Counted from the stretch's first letter, positions 43,492-53,215 are shown. The stretch: 64,000 nucleotides of DNA from Comamonas sp. BIGb0124 (GCF_003752175.1 NZ_RJVF01000008.1:372001-436000), one strand, 5' to 3'. Numbers and translations: made by a program. Notes: generated from the letters alone by a model not told the origin.

Positions 43492-45123
43492 TCAGGCCGG
43501 CGCCAACCAGACCCGGCTCAGGCTGCCCCTGAGGCCGGTGATGCTGGTGGTGGCGTCCTGGACGCGGACATGGGCAACCGTGACATTCTTCTGCGCCACC
43601 AGGTCGAGGTGCGGCAGATCATGCACCAGCTGGTGCTGCACACGGCTGAAGAGCTGCGCACGAACGGCCGGATCGGGCTCGATGGCCGCCTGCTCGAACC
43701 ATGCATCGACCTGCTCGTTGGCGTAGTGCGAGCCGTTGGAGAACGGAACGCCCTTGCGGAAGTTCTTGGACCAGAACAGCCGCTGCACACCGACGGTGGG
43801 GTCGAACGAATTGCCCAGCCACGCATTGGCGAAGTCGAAATCCCGGTCGTTGTAGACCCGGCGGATGTAGGTCGGAAAATCCTGCGCCCGGATGTTGACC
43901 CGGATGCCCACGCGGCCCAGCGTCTGCCGGATGTACTCGGAGCCCCGCCTGAAGTTGGGGCCGTAGGGCAGGAAGTCGTTGGTCAGCGTGAACCGCACGC
44001 CGTCCGCGCCCCTGGCGAAACCGGCCTGATCGAGCAGCGCCTCGGCCTTCTTGAGGTCGTGTGCGTAACGCGGCAGGCCCGGATCGAAGAAGGTGCGCTG
44101 CGCCGGAATGATGGGCCCGCTGGCCACCTCGCCATACCCGTACCAGATCAGCTTGAGAATGGCCTGCTTGTCGATCGCATGCGCAATCGCCTGGCGCACT
44201 TCGAGGTGCTTGAGGTAGGGGTTGTCGAGATTGAAGACGATCTGGTTGAGATCGCCCGCGTAGTCGTATCCGCGGGTCTCGAGCCGGATGTGCGGCAGTT
44301 GCCGGAAACGCTCCAGATCGCTCAGCGGAATGGGACTGTCGCCCGCCAGGTCGACCGCACCGGACTCGAGCGCCGCAGCGCGTGCGGCGGGGTCGGCGAT
44401 GAACTTGACGACGATGCGATCCACGTAGGGCCGCGGGGCATCCCAGTAGTCGGGATTGCGTTCGAGCAGGATGTGGCTGCCCTTGACCCATTCCTTGAAG
44501 ACGAAGGGCCCCGTTCCGATCGGGGCGTTGTGGGCCGGATTGCTCAGCGGATCACGGCCGTCGAACAGATGTTTGGGCAGGATCGGCGACTCGTTGCCGG
44601 CCAGTGCACGCAGCAGGTAAGGTGCAGGCGCCGTGAGCTTCAGGCGCACCGTGTGGCTGTCGGGTGTGGTCACCTCGCTCACGTTGGCATAGGTGCCGCG
44701 TCCGTTCGGATGGTTCTGCTTCAGGTAGAGGATGGAGAACGCCACGTCGGCTGCACCGAACGGCTTGCCGTCGTGCCATTTCACGCCACGGCGCAGCGTG
44801 AACACGTACTCCAGGCCATCGGGCGAGACCTGCCACTGGGTGGCAAGCGCCGGGATGGGCGTCCAGTCGAAATCGAAGTCCAGCAGGCCTTCGTTGATCT
44901 TCGGGCCGATGGCGCGTGTCGGACCGGCGGTCTGGATCGCGGCCGTCAGCAGGGGCGGCTCGGGATCGACCAGCCAGTTGAGGGTGCCGCCGCGCTGCGG
45001 TGTGGCTGCAGCCTGCGCGATCGCGGGCCATGCGCCGGCGGTGACGATGCCGGTGGCTGCAGCGGCGCCCAGGAAGTCGCGGCGCGTCACCACGCCGGTC
45101 TGTTGTGGTTGTTGTTTAGACAT
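43492..45123 (-). CDS. ABC substrate-binding protein, family 5, Tat-exported
   Basis: A 543-residue periplasmic binding protein whose leader carries a twin-arginine motif (VTRRDFLGAAAATG, residues 12-25) and a cleavage site near AIAQA-AATP. The mature part has the family-5 sequence YVFTLRRGVKWHDGKPFGAADVAFS and GTGPFVFKEWVKGSHILLERNP. Export through Tat suggests folding before secretion, unlike the Sec-type binding protein at 34423, which it otherwise resembles. It is 27 bp downstream of the aldo/keto reductase gene on the minus strand, and a divergent permease operon begins at 46444. It probably feeds that transporter. Confidence 0.92.
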   Translation of the reverse strand: MSKQQPQQTGVVTRRDFLGAAAATGIVTAGAWPAIAQAAATPQRGGTLNWLVDPEPPLLTAAIQTAGPTRAIGPKINEGLLDFDFDWTPIPALATQWQVSPDGLEYVFTLRRGVKWHDGKPFGAADVAFSILYLKQNHPNGRGTYANVSEVTTPDSHTVRLKLTAPAPYLLRALAGNESPILPKHLFDGRDPLSNPAHNAPIGTGPFVFKEWVKGSHILLERNPDYWDAPRPYVDRIVVKFIADPAARAAALESGAVDLAGDSPIPLSDLERFRQLPHIRLETRGYDYAGDLNQIVFNLDNPYLKHLEVRQAIAHAIDKQAILKLIWYGYGEVASGPIIPAQRTFFDPGLPRYAHDLKKAEALLDQAGFARGADGVRFTLTNDFLPYGPNFRRGSEYIRQTLGRVGIRVNIRAQDFPTYIRRVYNDRDFDFANAWLGNSFDPTVGVQRLFWSKNFRKGVPFSNGSHYANEQVDAWFEQAAIEPDPAVRAQLFSRVQHQLVHDLPHLDLVAQKNVTVAHVRVQDATTSITGLRGSLSRVWLAPA

Positions 45124-45150
45124 GGGGGAGTCGACAGGGGATGTCGCGGG

Positions 45151-46206
45151 TCAGGGTGCGGGGCTGCCGTGCAGTTGATGGACCTGATCGATGCGGGCCT
45201 CGATCTCGGGCGTGATGACGACCTGCCTGGAGGCCAGATCGGTCTTGAGCTGGTCGAGGCGGGTGGCACCGATGATGTTGGAGGTCACGAAATGCCGGCT
45301 CGTCACATAGGCGATCGCCAGATGCGCGGGATCGAGATCGAACTCGCGCGCCACCTGCAGGTAGCTGTCGATCGCGGCTTCGGTGCCGGGTTTCTGGTAA
45401 CGCGCACCGCGCTCGAACAAGGTGGTCCGGGCGCCGGCCGGGCGGGCCCCGCCCTGGTACTTGCCGGTCAGGTAACCCTGGGCCAGCGGCGAATAGGCCA
45501 GCAGACCGACCTGCTCGCGGGCGTTGAACTCGGCCAGGCCGACTTCGTACGTGCGGTTGAGCAGGTTGTAGGCGTTCTGCACGCTGACCACACGCGGTTT
45601 GCCCTGGGTTTCGGCCACATGCAGGAATCGCGACAGACCCCACGCGGTTTCGTTGGACAGGCCGATGTGCCGGACCTTGCCGGCGCGCACCAGCGCGTCG
45701 AGCGCATCCAGGGTTTCTTCGATGGGCACTTCGCTGCCGTCGCCGCCACGCGAAGGCGCATGGCTGCCGCCGCCGAACAGCGGCACCTTGCGGTGCGGCC
45801 AGTGCAGTTGGTAGAGGTCGAGGTAGTCGGTCTGCAGCCGGGCCAGCGATTTGTCGATGGCCTCGTTGATGTTCTTGGCATCGAGCCGCGGGAAGGATCC
45901 GTCTTCGCGGTGGTAGGTGCTCTCGCTGGGCCCCGAGACCTTGGAGGCCAGCACGATCTTGGGCCGGTTGCCGCGCGCCCGCAGCCAGTTGCCGATGATG
46001 CGCTCGGTCGAGCCCTGCGTCTCGCGGCGCGGCGGGATGGCGTAGTTCTCGGCCGTGTCGATGAAGTTGATGCCCTCGGCCAGCGCGTAGTCGAGCTGGG
46101 CGTGTCCTTCGGCCTCGGTGTTCTGCTGGCCCCAGGTCATGGTGCCCAGTGCGATGGCCGAGACCTGGATGTCGGTGCGGCCGAGTTGGCGATAGAAAGA
46201 AGTCAT
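45151..46206 (-). CDS. Aldo/keto reductase (Tas-like)
   Basis: A 351-residue NADPH-dependent reductase of the Tas/YhdN type. The catalytic tetrad is in DTAENYAIP (Asp, Tyr), LASKVSG (Lys) and YQLHWPHRKV (His), with SNIIGATRLDQLKTD near the coenzyme pocket. MTSFYRQLGRTD at 46206 is the start; longer frames upstream have no coding pattern. It begins a minus-strand group (aldo/keto reductase, binding protein, nitroreductase) that is divergent from a Dpp-type importer. It may reduce the aldehyde formed when a sulfonate is cleaved; this is inference. Confidence 0.9.
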   Translation of the reverse strand: MTSFYRQLGRTDIQVSAIALGTMTWGQQNTEAEGHAQLDYALAEGINFIDTAENYAIPPRRETQGSTERIIGNWLRARGNRPKIVLASKVSGPSESTYHREDGSFPRLDAKNINEAIDKSLARLQTDYLDLYQLHWPHRKVPLFGGGSHAPSRGGDGSEVPIEETLDALDALVRAGKVRHIGLSNETAWGLSRFLHVAETQGKPRVVSVQNAYNLLNRTYEVGLAEFNAREQVGLLAYSPLAQGYLTGKYQGGARPAGARTTLFERGARYQKPGTEAAIDSYLQVAREFDLDPAHLAIAYVTSRHFVTSNIIGATRLDQLKTDLASRQVVITPEIEARIDQVHQLHGSPAP

Positions 46207-46392
46207 CTGTCCGGAATGTCCTTGTGTGTCGGAATCGTTTTTCTGGGCGGCCGTCTGGCCGTTCATCCGCACAAGGCTAACCCGCCGGGCTCGCCCCACA
46301 AGATCGATTTCCGCATGCCCAAATACACAAACCAATGGCATAACCGGATTCCATCGGCACGCCCTGCCATTCGATGGACGCGGCGATAAACC

Positions 46393-46402
46393 GCATAAGC
46401 TT
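46393..46402 (+). promoter_or_regulatory. GCATAAGCTT element in the divergent importer promoter region
   Basis: The string GCATAAGCTT lies 42 bp before the permease start at 46444, in the 237-bp divergent region. A further GCATAAC lies about 55 bp to the left. The core ATAAGC is shared with 21375 and 41313. The region should drive both the aldo/keto reductase group and the importer. Confidence 0.3.
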
Positions 46403-46443
46403 GTAGCAAGCGATTCTTAATCGATGATCGACTCATCGCTAGC

Positions 46444-47481
46444 ATGAGCCTCCACTTGCACTGGACGACGGCCCTTATCGGGGCCGACGTCAAACTGGAG
46501 ATCGATTTGAGACGAGACGTGTGGCGATATGTTTCTCGCCGAACGGCACAGGCTGCCGTGGTGATTGCATTGACTTATACATTTGTATTTTTTGTTCTTT
46601 TCATATTGCCTGGCGACCCCATCCGCCAGCAGATCGAAAACCCTCAGAATCCCCTGCCGGCGGCCGACGCCGCGGTCCTGATCCAGTACTACAACCTCGA
46701 CCAATCCGCGCTCAAGCAATTCGTGATCGCCGTCGAACGGCTGCTGCACGGCGACTGGGGCTATTCGCTGACGACCAGCAAACCGGTCTCCGCCCTCATC
46801 GCGCAAGCCATTCCCCAGACGCTGGCACTCGCATCCACCGCTTTGCTGCTGTCGATTCTGCTGTCTCTGGCGATTGCGCTGCTGGCGGTCTTTTCGCCCT
46901 GGCCCACGCTCCGTGCAGGGTTCGAATCACTGCCGGCCGTGCTGCTCTCCACACCCAGTTTTCTGGTGGGCGTGCTGCTGCTGCAGATCTTCTCATTCGG
47001 ACTGGGATGGGTGTCCTCGATTCGAGACGAAGGATTCAAATCGGTGATTCTACCGGCCACCGCGCTGGCCCTCGCGGTCTCGGCGCCGATTGCCCAGGTG
47101 TTGATTCAGGGTTTCCAGAAAAACTACCAGGAACCCTTCATCAACATTCTCAGGGCCAAGGGTCTGGGTGAATCGACCATTATCTTCAGGCATGTCCTGA
47201 AGAACAGCGCGATTCCGGCCCTGACGCTGCTGGGCCTGACCGTGGGCGAATTGCTGGCCGGCTCGGTCATCACGGAAACCATATTCTCGCGGACCGGCAT
47301 CGGGTTTCTGACCCAGCAGGCGGTGCGAGAGCAGGATACCCCCGTCATTCTGGCCGTGGTGGCCCTGGTGGCCACCGTCTTCGTGCTGATCGTGCTGCTG
47401 ACCGACCTGCTCTATCCGCTCATCGATCCGCGTATCGCCCTGTATCGCCGGCCGCTGGCCAAGGAGGCCGCCCATGGCTGA
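46444..47481 (+). CDS. ABC transporter permease (DppB-like)
   Basis: A 345-residue inner-membrane permease with a 35-residue N-terminal extension before the first membrane segment (AAVVIALTYTFVFFVLFILPGDP, with the DppB LPGD motif). The coupling loop reads INILRAKGLGESTIIFRHVL. The first 100 codons are somewhat AT-richer than neighbours. The start at 46444 is tentative; a later start near 46507 would begin LRRDVWRYVSRR, closer to relatives. It overlaps the DppC-like gene by 8 bp. Confidence 0.9.
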   Translation: MSLHLHWTTALIGADVKLEIDLRRDVWRYVSRRTAQAAVVIALTYTFVFFVLFILPGDPIRQQIENPQNPLPAADAAVLIQYYNLDQSALKQFVIAVERLLHGDWGYSLTTSKPVSALIAQAIPQTLALASTALLLSILLSLAIALLAVFSPWPTLRAGFESLPAVLLSTPSFLVGVLLLQIFSFGLGWVSSIRDEGFKSVILPATALALAVSAPIAQVLIQGFQKNYQEPFINILRAKGLGESTIIFRHVLKNSAIPALTLLGLTVGELLAGSVITETIFSRTGIGFLTQQAVREQDTPVILAVVALVATVFVLIVLLTDLLYPLIDPRIALYRRPLAKEAAHG

Positions 47482-48376
47482 GTCGCTCTCGCCCGCCCTC
47501 GACAAGACCGGCAAGGGACCGGTCCGCCAACCGCAGTGGGCCTCTGTCGCGGCCTGGTTCACGCGCCACGGCCGAACGTCCAAGCGGCTGCAGACCGGCG
47601 ACATCCTGGCCCTGGCTTTCCTGCTGGTCCTGGCGGCCGCCATCGTGGTGCCGGGCTGGCTCACCCCTTACGACCCCTTGTTGCCCGATCCCTCGGCCAC
47701 CTTGCTGGCGCCCTCGTGGCAACATCCTTTCGGCACCGACTATCTGGGCCGCGATCTGCTCTCGCGGGTGCTGTTCGGCACCGGACGCACCCTCGCCGGC
47801 TCGCTGGTGGCCGTGCTCATCGGCCTGGGCGTCGGCATTGTGCTCGGCCTGGCCGCCGCCTACTTCGGCGGCTGGATCGACGCCCTGGTCGGACGGGCCA
47901 TGGACGTGCTGCTCTCCATCCCCGGCCTGCTGCTGTCGATGGTGATCGTGGTCTCGCTCGGTTTCGGCGCCATCAATGCCGCCATTGCGGTCGGCGTGTC
48001 GTCGGTGGCCGTGTTCACGCGGCTGATCCGCTCCGAAGTGCTGACCATCAAGGAGCTGGGTTACGTCGAAGCCAGCCGCCACCTGGGCCAGACCAAGTGG
48101 CAGGTGCTGCGCCGCCACGTGCTGCCCAATTCCTACTCCGCCGTGTTCACGCTGGCCGCCCTGCAGTTCGGCTCCGCCATCCTGTGGATCGCCTCGCTGA
48201 GTTTCCTGGGCTACGGCGCGCCGCCGCCGCAACCCGAGTGGGGCCTGCTGGTCGCCGAGGGCCGCGAGTACGTCGTGTCGTCGCCCTGGATGGTGCTGCT
48301 GCCGGGCCTCGTGATCATCGTCACCGTGGTCGCCATCGGCCGCGCCAGCCGCCTGCTGCGCAACATCCTGGGGTAA
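47474..48376 (+). CDS. ABC transporter permease (DppC-like)
   Basis: A 300-residue permease. Motifs are HPFGTDYLGRDLLSRVLFGTGR, coupling loop YVEASRHLGQTKWQVLRRHVL and SFLGYGAPPPQPEWGLLVAEGR, all characteristic of DppC. An N-terminal cytoplasmic stretch of about 40 residues precedes the first membrane helix. It overlaps the DppB-like gene by 8 bp and the ATPase follows 7 bp later, so all three are probably translated from one message. Confidence 0.92.
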   Translation: MAESLSPALDKTGKGPVRQPQWASVAAWFTRHGRTSKRLQTGDILALAFLLVLAAAIVVPGWLTPYDPLLPDPSATLLAPSWQHPFGTDYLGRDLLSRVLFGTGRTLAGSLVAVLIGLGVGIVLGLAAAYFGGWIDALVGRAMDVLLSIPGLLLSMVIVVSLGFGAINAAIAVGVSSVAVFTRLIRSEVLTIKELGYVEASRHLGQTKWQVLRRHVLPNSYSAVFTLAALQFGSAILWIASLSFLGYGAPPPQPEWGLLVAEGREYVVSSPWMVLLPGLVIIVTVVAIGRASRLLRNILG

Positions 48377-48383
48377 CGCATCC

Positions 48384-50030
48384 ATGTCCATACAGATCGT
48401 AGAACGCGCACCGGCTGCGCTGTCCGTGCGGGAACTCGTCGCCGGTTATGTGCGCCCCGGCGGTTCGGCACCCGAAGCCGTGGTCCACGGCGTGAGCCTG
48501 GAGCTGGAACGCGGGCAGACCCTGGCACTGGTCGGGCAGTCGGGCTCGGGCAAGAGCACACTGGCGCTGGCCGCCGCCGGGCTGCTGCCGGCCAACGGCC
48601 GCGTGCTCTCGGGCTCGGTGCACATCGGCGAACAACACGTGACCCACTACAGCCGGCGCCAGTGGCTGCCTCTGCGGGGCCGCGTGGTCGGCTTCGTGCC
48701 ACAGGATCCGTTGAGTTCGCTCGACCCCCTGCAGCGCGTGGGCGACCAGTTGGCCCAGGCGCTGCGGCTGCACCGGGTGGCCGAGCGGTACGACGCCCGC
48801 AGCCAGGCCGTGGCTTTGCTCGAGCGGGTCGGCATCGACCAGCCCGAAAGACGGTACGACGCCTATCCGCACGAGTTGTCCGGCGGTCAGTTGCAGCGGG
48901 TGCTGATCGCCATCGCGATCTCTGCCAACCCCTCTCTGCTGATCGCCGACGAGCCCACGTCCGCCCTCGACGTGACCGTGCAGCAGACGGTGCTGGACCT
49001 CATCGGCGACCTGCAGCGAGAACGTGAACTGGCGGTGCTGTTCATCACCCACGATCTGGCGCTGGCCCATGACCGCGCCGACGAACTGGTGGTGCTGCGC
49101 GGCGGCCGGGCTGTCGAAAAAGGCCCCGTGCAGCAGGTGCTCGAGGCCCCGCGCGACGCCTACACCATCAAGCTGGTGAGCGACGCGCCCGCGCTGGCCC
49201 CCTCGCGCTACGCCGCGCTGCGCAAACCCGGCCTGGCCCTGGTGGCCGAACCGCCCGCGATCGTGGTCGAAGGCCTGGGCAAGCACTACCCGGGCGCCCC
49301 TGGGCAGTCGCCTGCACTCGATGCGGTCGATCTGGACGTGGCGAGCGGCTCGATCCACGCGCTGGTCGGCGAATCGGGTTCGGGCAAGACCACGCTGGCA
49401 CGCATCGTCTCGGGCTTGCTGGGCTACAGCAAGGGGCGAGTGAATGTGCTGGGCCGGACGCTGCCGTCCGAGCCGCCCGCCAGCAACCACCATGCTGCCG
49501 CGCTGCAGTATGTCTACCAGAACGCGCTGGCGGCGATGGATCCGCGCTACACCGTGGGCCAGGTGATCGAGGAGCCTCTGCGCATCCACGCCCCGTTGAA
49601 CGGTGTACAACGCCTCGACCTGGTGCGCGACATGCTCGATCAGCTCGCCTTGCCGGCAGACATCCTGGATCGCCGTCCGCGCGAGATCTCGGGCGGCCAG
49701 CGGCAGCGCGTGGCGCTGGGACGGGCGCTGGTGCTGCAACCCCGTATCCTGGTGCTCGACGAACCGACCTCGGCCCTGGACGTCAGCGTCCAGGCGCAGT
49801 TGATCGAGCTGCTGCTCAAGCTGCAGGCGCGTTACCGCCTCACCTACCTCTTCATTTCACACGATCTCAGCCTGGTCCGCCAGATCGCCGACGAGGTCTC
49901 GGTGCTGGCAGGCGGCCGCCGGGTCGAGACCGGGCGTGCCCAGCAGATCTTCCACGCGCCCGCCCATGCCTACACCCAGCGGCTCATCGGCGCGATCCCG
50001 GGCCAAGGCGCACTGCGCAGCGCAGCCTGA
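48384..50030 (+). CDS. Fused double ABC ATPase (DppD-DppF type)
   Basis: A 548-residue protein with two ATPase domains. Domain one has GQSGSGKST at 51-59, LSGGQLQRVL and [12 protein letters not shown]; domain two has GESGSGKTT at 329-337, ISGGQRQRVA and ILVLDEPTSALD. It energises the permeases encoded directly upstream. A binding-protein gene follows 59 bp downstream. The linker between domains is short compared with the fused ATPase at 38010. Confidence 0.94.
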   Translation: MSIQIVERAPAALSVRELVAGYVRPGGSAPEAVVHGVSLELERGQTLALVGQSGSGKSTLALAAAGLLPANGRVLSGSVHIGEQHVTHYSRRQWLPLRGRVVGFVPQDPLSSLDPLQRVGDQLAQALRLHRVAERYDARSQAVALLERVGIDQPERRYDAYPHELSGGQLQRVLIAIAISANPSLLIADEPTSALDVTVQQTVLDLIGDLQRERELAVLFITHDLALAHDRADELVVLRGGRAVEKGPVQQVLEAPRDAYTIKLVSDAPALAPSRYAALRKPGLALVAEPPAIVVEGLGKHYPGAPGQSPALDAVDLDVASGSIHALVGESGSGKTTLARIVSGLLGYSKGRVNVLGRTLPSEPPASNHHAAALQYVYQNALAAMDPRYTVGQVIEEPLRIHAPLNGVQRLDLVRDMLDQLALPADILDRRPREISGGQRQRVALGRALVLQPRILVLDEPTSALDVSVQAQLIELLLKLQARYRLTYLFISHDLSLVRQIADEVSVLAGGRRVETGRAQQIFHAPAHAYTQRLIGAIPGQGALRSAA

Positions 50031-50089
50031 ACGGCGCCCGCCCGGACACCGGTTTTCTTTTCCCCTGACCTGACAACGGATTTTCCGAC

Positions 50090-51763
50090 ATGAATCGCTT
50101 TTCCCTGCGCGCGGCTTCGATGTCCGCGCCATCGACGGCCCGCGCGGCCCTGACCGCCCTGGGCCTGGTCCTCGGCCTGCTCTCCGCCCCCCACATCCAC
50201 GCCGCGACGACCGGCGTCAAACTGTCGGCCTCCACACCGGCCGAAAAGCCCCGGCGAGGCGGCGACTTCATCTATCTCGATGCCGAGCGCACGACCTCGT
50301 TCCAACTGACCGGCTCGTCGTTCTGGCAGACCAGCGCGGTCATCAACCAGGTGCTCGACCGACTGCTCTTCAAGGATCCGGAGACCCTCGAACTCAAGCC
50401 CTGGATCGCCACCCGCTGGACGGTCGATGCCGCCGGCACCACCTATGTCTTCACCATCCGCAAGGGCGTGAGCTACAGCGACGGCACGCCGCTGGATCTG
50501 GCCAGCGTCAAGCGCAACCTCGAGTGGCAGGCCCAGGGCGACAAAGCCAAGGGCATTCCGCGCAACTCGTGGTTTCCCAAGATCGAATCGGTCGCCACCG
50601 ACGAGCAGGCCCATACGGTCACCGTCAAGCTCGCCGCACCCAATGCCGTCTTCCTGCAGCAACTCACGGCGCCCAAGGCAGGACTGGTCGCCCATGCCAC
50701 CATCGACGCCAGCCGTGAAAAGCAGGCCATCGTCACCAACCTCATCGGCAGCGGCCCGTTCGTGGCCAAGTCCGAAATCCCGGGCAAGGAGACCGTGCTC
50801 GTGCGCCGCAAGGGTTATGCATGGGCCCCCGAGACGGCCAAGAACCAGGGTGAAACCTATATCGACAGCCTCACCATCATCCCGGTCGAAGAGGACAGCG
50901 TGCGGCTCGGCGCGGTGCGCGCACGCCAGGGACACGCCTTGCGCTACGTGCAGCCCAGCGAAGAACGCGGCCTCGCCGCACGCGGGTTCCAGGTGGTGGG
51001 CGTGCGCACGCCGGGTGCCGCCAACTTCCTCGAGGTGCGTTTCAAGGCGGATTTCGTGGACGACATCCGTGTCCGGCGCGCCCTGCTGCGCGGCATCGAC
51101 CGCCAGGAAATCGTCTCCAAGCTCTACACCGACAACTGGAAAGCCGCGCAGAGCGTGCTGTCGCCGGGCACCATCGGCTTCAAGGACGAATCGGCCAAGT
51201 TCGCCTACGACCCGGCCGTGTCCAATCGCCTGCTCGACGAAGCCGGCTGGACCGGACGCAATCCGCAAGGCATCCGCACCAAGGACGGCAAGGCGCTGGC
51301 CTTCAACATCTATGTCGACGTCTACGACAACACCTCCCGTCCGCTCTACCAACTGATCCAGTGGCAACTCTCGAAGATCGGCGTGCAGCTCACCATCAAG
51401 GAAACCGACTACTCGAGTTACCCCACGGTCAGCAGCGATCCGTCCGTGGCCTTGCGCCGCAACGGCTGGCCGTCCGAAGACCCGTTCACGCTGACGGTGT
51501 CGTACCACAGCGCCTACAGCGACCGCTTCTCGCTCGGCGGCAAGGATGCCGAGCTGGACCGCCTGCTGACCGAACACATCGCCATCAACGATCCGGCGCG
51601 GCGTGCGCAGGCCCTGGGCGAACTGCAGGACTACCTCATCGACAACGCCTACGTCATCCCGCTGCTCGAAGACACCCAGCTCTTCGTGCTCAGCCCGGAT
51701 GTGCGCGATTTCGGGCAGACCCGCTCCTACCCCTGGTTCTACAACGTCTGGCTGGTGCGCTGA
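50090..51763 (+). CDS. ABC substrate-binding protein, family 5
   Basis: A 557-residue periplasmic protein with a Sec leader (ALTALGLVLGLLSAPHIHAA, cleavage near residue 43). It has YVFTIRKGVSYSDGTPLDLASVKRN and LIGSGPFVAKSEIPGKETVL. It belongs to the same subgroup as the two lipoproteins at 56647 and 58486 (shared RLGAVRARQG/RIGALLSGQAGF pattern and ending IPLLEDTQLFVL), not to the subgroup at 34423. It sits between the ATPase and an NtaA/SnaA/DszA-type monooxygenase gene, so the ligand may be the monooxygenase substrate. Confidence 0.92.
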   Translation: MNRFSLRAASMSAPSTARAALTALGLVLGLLSAPHIHAATTGVKLSASTPAEKPRRGGDFIYLDAERTTSFQLTGSSFWQTSAVINQVLDRLLFKDPETLELKPWIATRWTVDAAGTTYVFTIRKGVSYSDGTPLDLASVKRNLEWQAQGDKAKGIPRNSWFPKIESVATDEQAHTVTVKLAAPNAVFLQQLTAPKAGLVAHATIDASREKQAIVTNLIGSGPFVAKSEIPGKETVLVRRKGYAWAPETAKNQGETYIDSLTIIPVEEDSVRLGAVRARQGHALRYVQPSEERGLAARGFQVVGVRTPGAANFLEVRFKADFVDDIRVRRALLRGIDRQEIVSKLYTDNWKAAQSVLSPGTIGFKDESAKFAYDPAVSNRLLDEAGWTGRNPQGIRTKDGKALAFNIYVDVYDNTSRPLYQLIQWQLSKIGVQLTIKETDYSSYPTVSSDPSVALRRNGWPSEDPFTLTVSYHSAYSDRFSLGGKDAELDRLLTEHIAINDPARRAQALGELQDYLIDNAYVIPLLEDTQLFVLSPDVRDFGQTRSYPWFYNVWLVR

Positions 51764-51828
51764 GCGCGCTCGTGCCCGCCATCGACCGGCATTTGAAACA
51801 CAACACGGATACCGCAGGAACACACGCC

Positions 51829-53139
51829 ATGGCCTCCGCACCGCCCGCCGGCTCCAAGCCGCGCCAACTGCACCTGAACATCAACATCCTGCACGCGGGC
51901 TTCTATGCCTCGGCGTGGCGCATGCCGCAGACACGGCCTCGGGATTTCCTCGACATCGACCACTACGTGCGCACCGCACGCGTGGCCGAGCGGGGCAAGT
52001 TCGATGCCGTCTTCCTGGCCGATCGCCCGGCCCTGGAGTCGGGCTTCGATGCCCGGCCCTTCCTGTCGCTGGAACCGACGGTCGTCCTCAGCACCATCGC
52101 GGCCCACACCACCCACATCGGGCTCATCGCCACGGCCTCGACGTCGTTCAACGAGCCCTACAACATCGCCCGGCGGTTCGCCACCGTGGACATCGCCAGC
52201 CGCGGCCGTGCCGGCCTCAATGTGGTGACCACGTCCGATCCGTCGGCCGCGGCCAATTTCGGCCAGACCCAGCAGGCGCATGCCGACCGCTACCAGCGCG
52301 CCCAGGAGTTCACCGAGGTGGTGCGCAAGCTCTGGCGCAGTTGGGACGACGATGCCTGGGTGGGCGACAAGGCGGGTGCGCGCCTGATCGACGGCAGCAA
52401 GGTGCATCCCATCGAACACCAAGGCGACTTCTTCTCGGTGCGCGGCGCGCTGAACGTGCCCCGTTCGCCTCAGGGGCAGCCGGTGCTTGTACAGGCCGGC
52501 GGATCGGGGGCCGGACGAGACCTGGCCGCGCGGCACGCCGAGGTGGTCTTCAGCGTCGGAGAAAACATCGAACAGTCGGCCGCCTACGCCGCCGACCTGC
52601 GGGCCCGCGCCGTGGCCTACGGACGCCGCCCCCACGAACTGGTCGTGCTGCCCGGCCTGGCCACGGTGATCGGCAGCACGGAGGCCGAAGCGCGCCGCCG
52701 CGAACAGGAACTGGCCGAGCTCATCCCGATCGACTTCGCCGTGCAGCGCGTGAGCCAGACCTTCGGCACCGACCTCAGCGGACTCGATCTCGACGCGCCC
52801 TTCCCGGACGTGCCCATTCCAGCCCAGGGCGGCACGACCTTCGCGCAATCGACGCTCAACTTCGCGCGCGAGGGCAACCTGACCTTCCGTCAGTTGCTCT
52901 ACAAGCTCGGCGGCGGCATCGGGCATCGCGTCATCGTGGGCACGCCGGAGCAGATTGCCGACGACATCCAGCGCTGGTTCGAAGCCGGAGCGGCCGACGG
53001 CTTCAACCTGATGCCCGATGTGCTGCCGGACGGACTCGAGGCGTTTGTCGACGAGGTCGTGCCCATCCTGCAGCGACGCGGACTCTTCCGCACCGAATAC
53101 AGTGAAACCACGCTGCGCGGCCACCTGGGGCTGGCCTGA
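51829..53139 (+). CDS. LLM-class monooxygenase, NtaA/SnaA/DszA/SoxA family
   Basis: A 436-residue flavin-dependent monooxygenase of the NtaA/SnaA/DszA branch. Landmarks are LHLNINILHAGFYASAWRM, FDAVFLADRPAL, EPYNIARRFATVDIASRGRAG, NVVTTSDPSAAANFG and the substrate-channel end GFNLMPDVLPDG. Members use FMNH2 from a partner reductase to cleave C-N or C-S bonds (nitrilotriacetate, dibenzothiophene sulfone). ATG 51829 has an AGGA ribosome site. It lies within an importer operon between two binding-protein genes, matching a role in sulfur scavenging. Confidence 0.9.
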   Translation: MASAPPAGSKPRQLHLNINILHAGFYASAWRMPQTRPRDFLDIDHYVRTARVAERGKFDAVFLADRPALESGFDARPFLSLEPTVVLSTIAAHTTHIGLIATASTSFNEPYNIARRFATVDIASRGRAGLNVVTTSDPSAAANFGQTQQAHADRYQRAQEFTEVVRKLWRSWDDDAWVGDKAGARLIDGSKVHPIEHQGDFFSVRGALNVPRSPQGQPVLVQAGGSGAGRDLAARHAEVVFSVGENIEQSAAYAADLRARAVAYGRRPHELVVLPGLATVIGSTEAEARRREQELAELIPIDFAVQRVSQTFGTDLSGLDLDAPFPDVPIPAQGGTTFAQSTLNFAREGNLTFRQLLYKLGGGIGHRVIVGTPEQIADDIQRWFEAGAADGFNLMPDVLPDGLEAFVDEVVPILQRRGLFRTEYSETTLRGHLGLA

Positions 53140-53174
53140 AAACAAGGGCGCTGCCCAGCCGGCAGTGCACTGAA

Positions 53175-53215
53175 TATGCATAGCCGAAAGGGTAGCAGCC
53201 CTCTTTTCGGGCTGC
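53175..53215 (+). promoter_or_regulatory. Promoter-like element and hairpin ahead of a binding-protein gene
   Basis: TATGCATAGCCGAAA (from 53175) matches the start of the element at 20222. It is followed by a perfect 7-bp stem GCAGCCC/GGGCTGC (53195-53201 and 53209-53215) with no T-run. The hairpin would lie in the leader of the gene at 53259 or close the previous transcript weakly. Confidence 0.35.

Noticed and set aside
43477-46389. A 970-codon plus-strand open frame opposite the Tat-type binding protein and aldo/keto reductase
   Set aside because: It is an antisense shadow produced by GC-rich codon bias; the minus-strand genes have clear family motifs.
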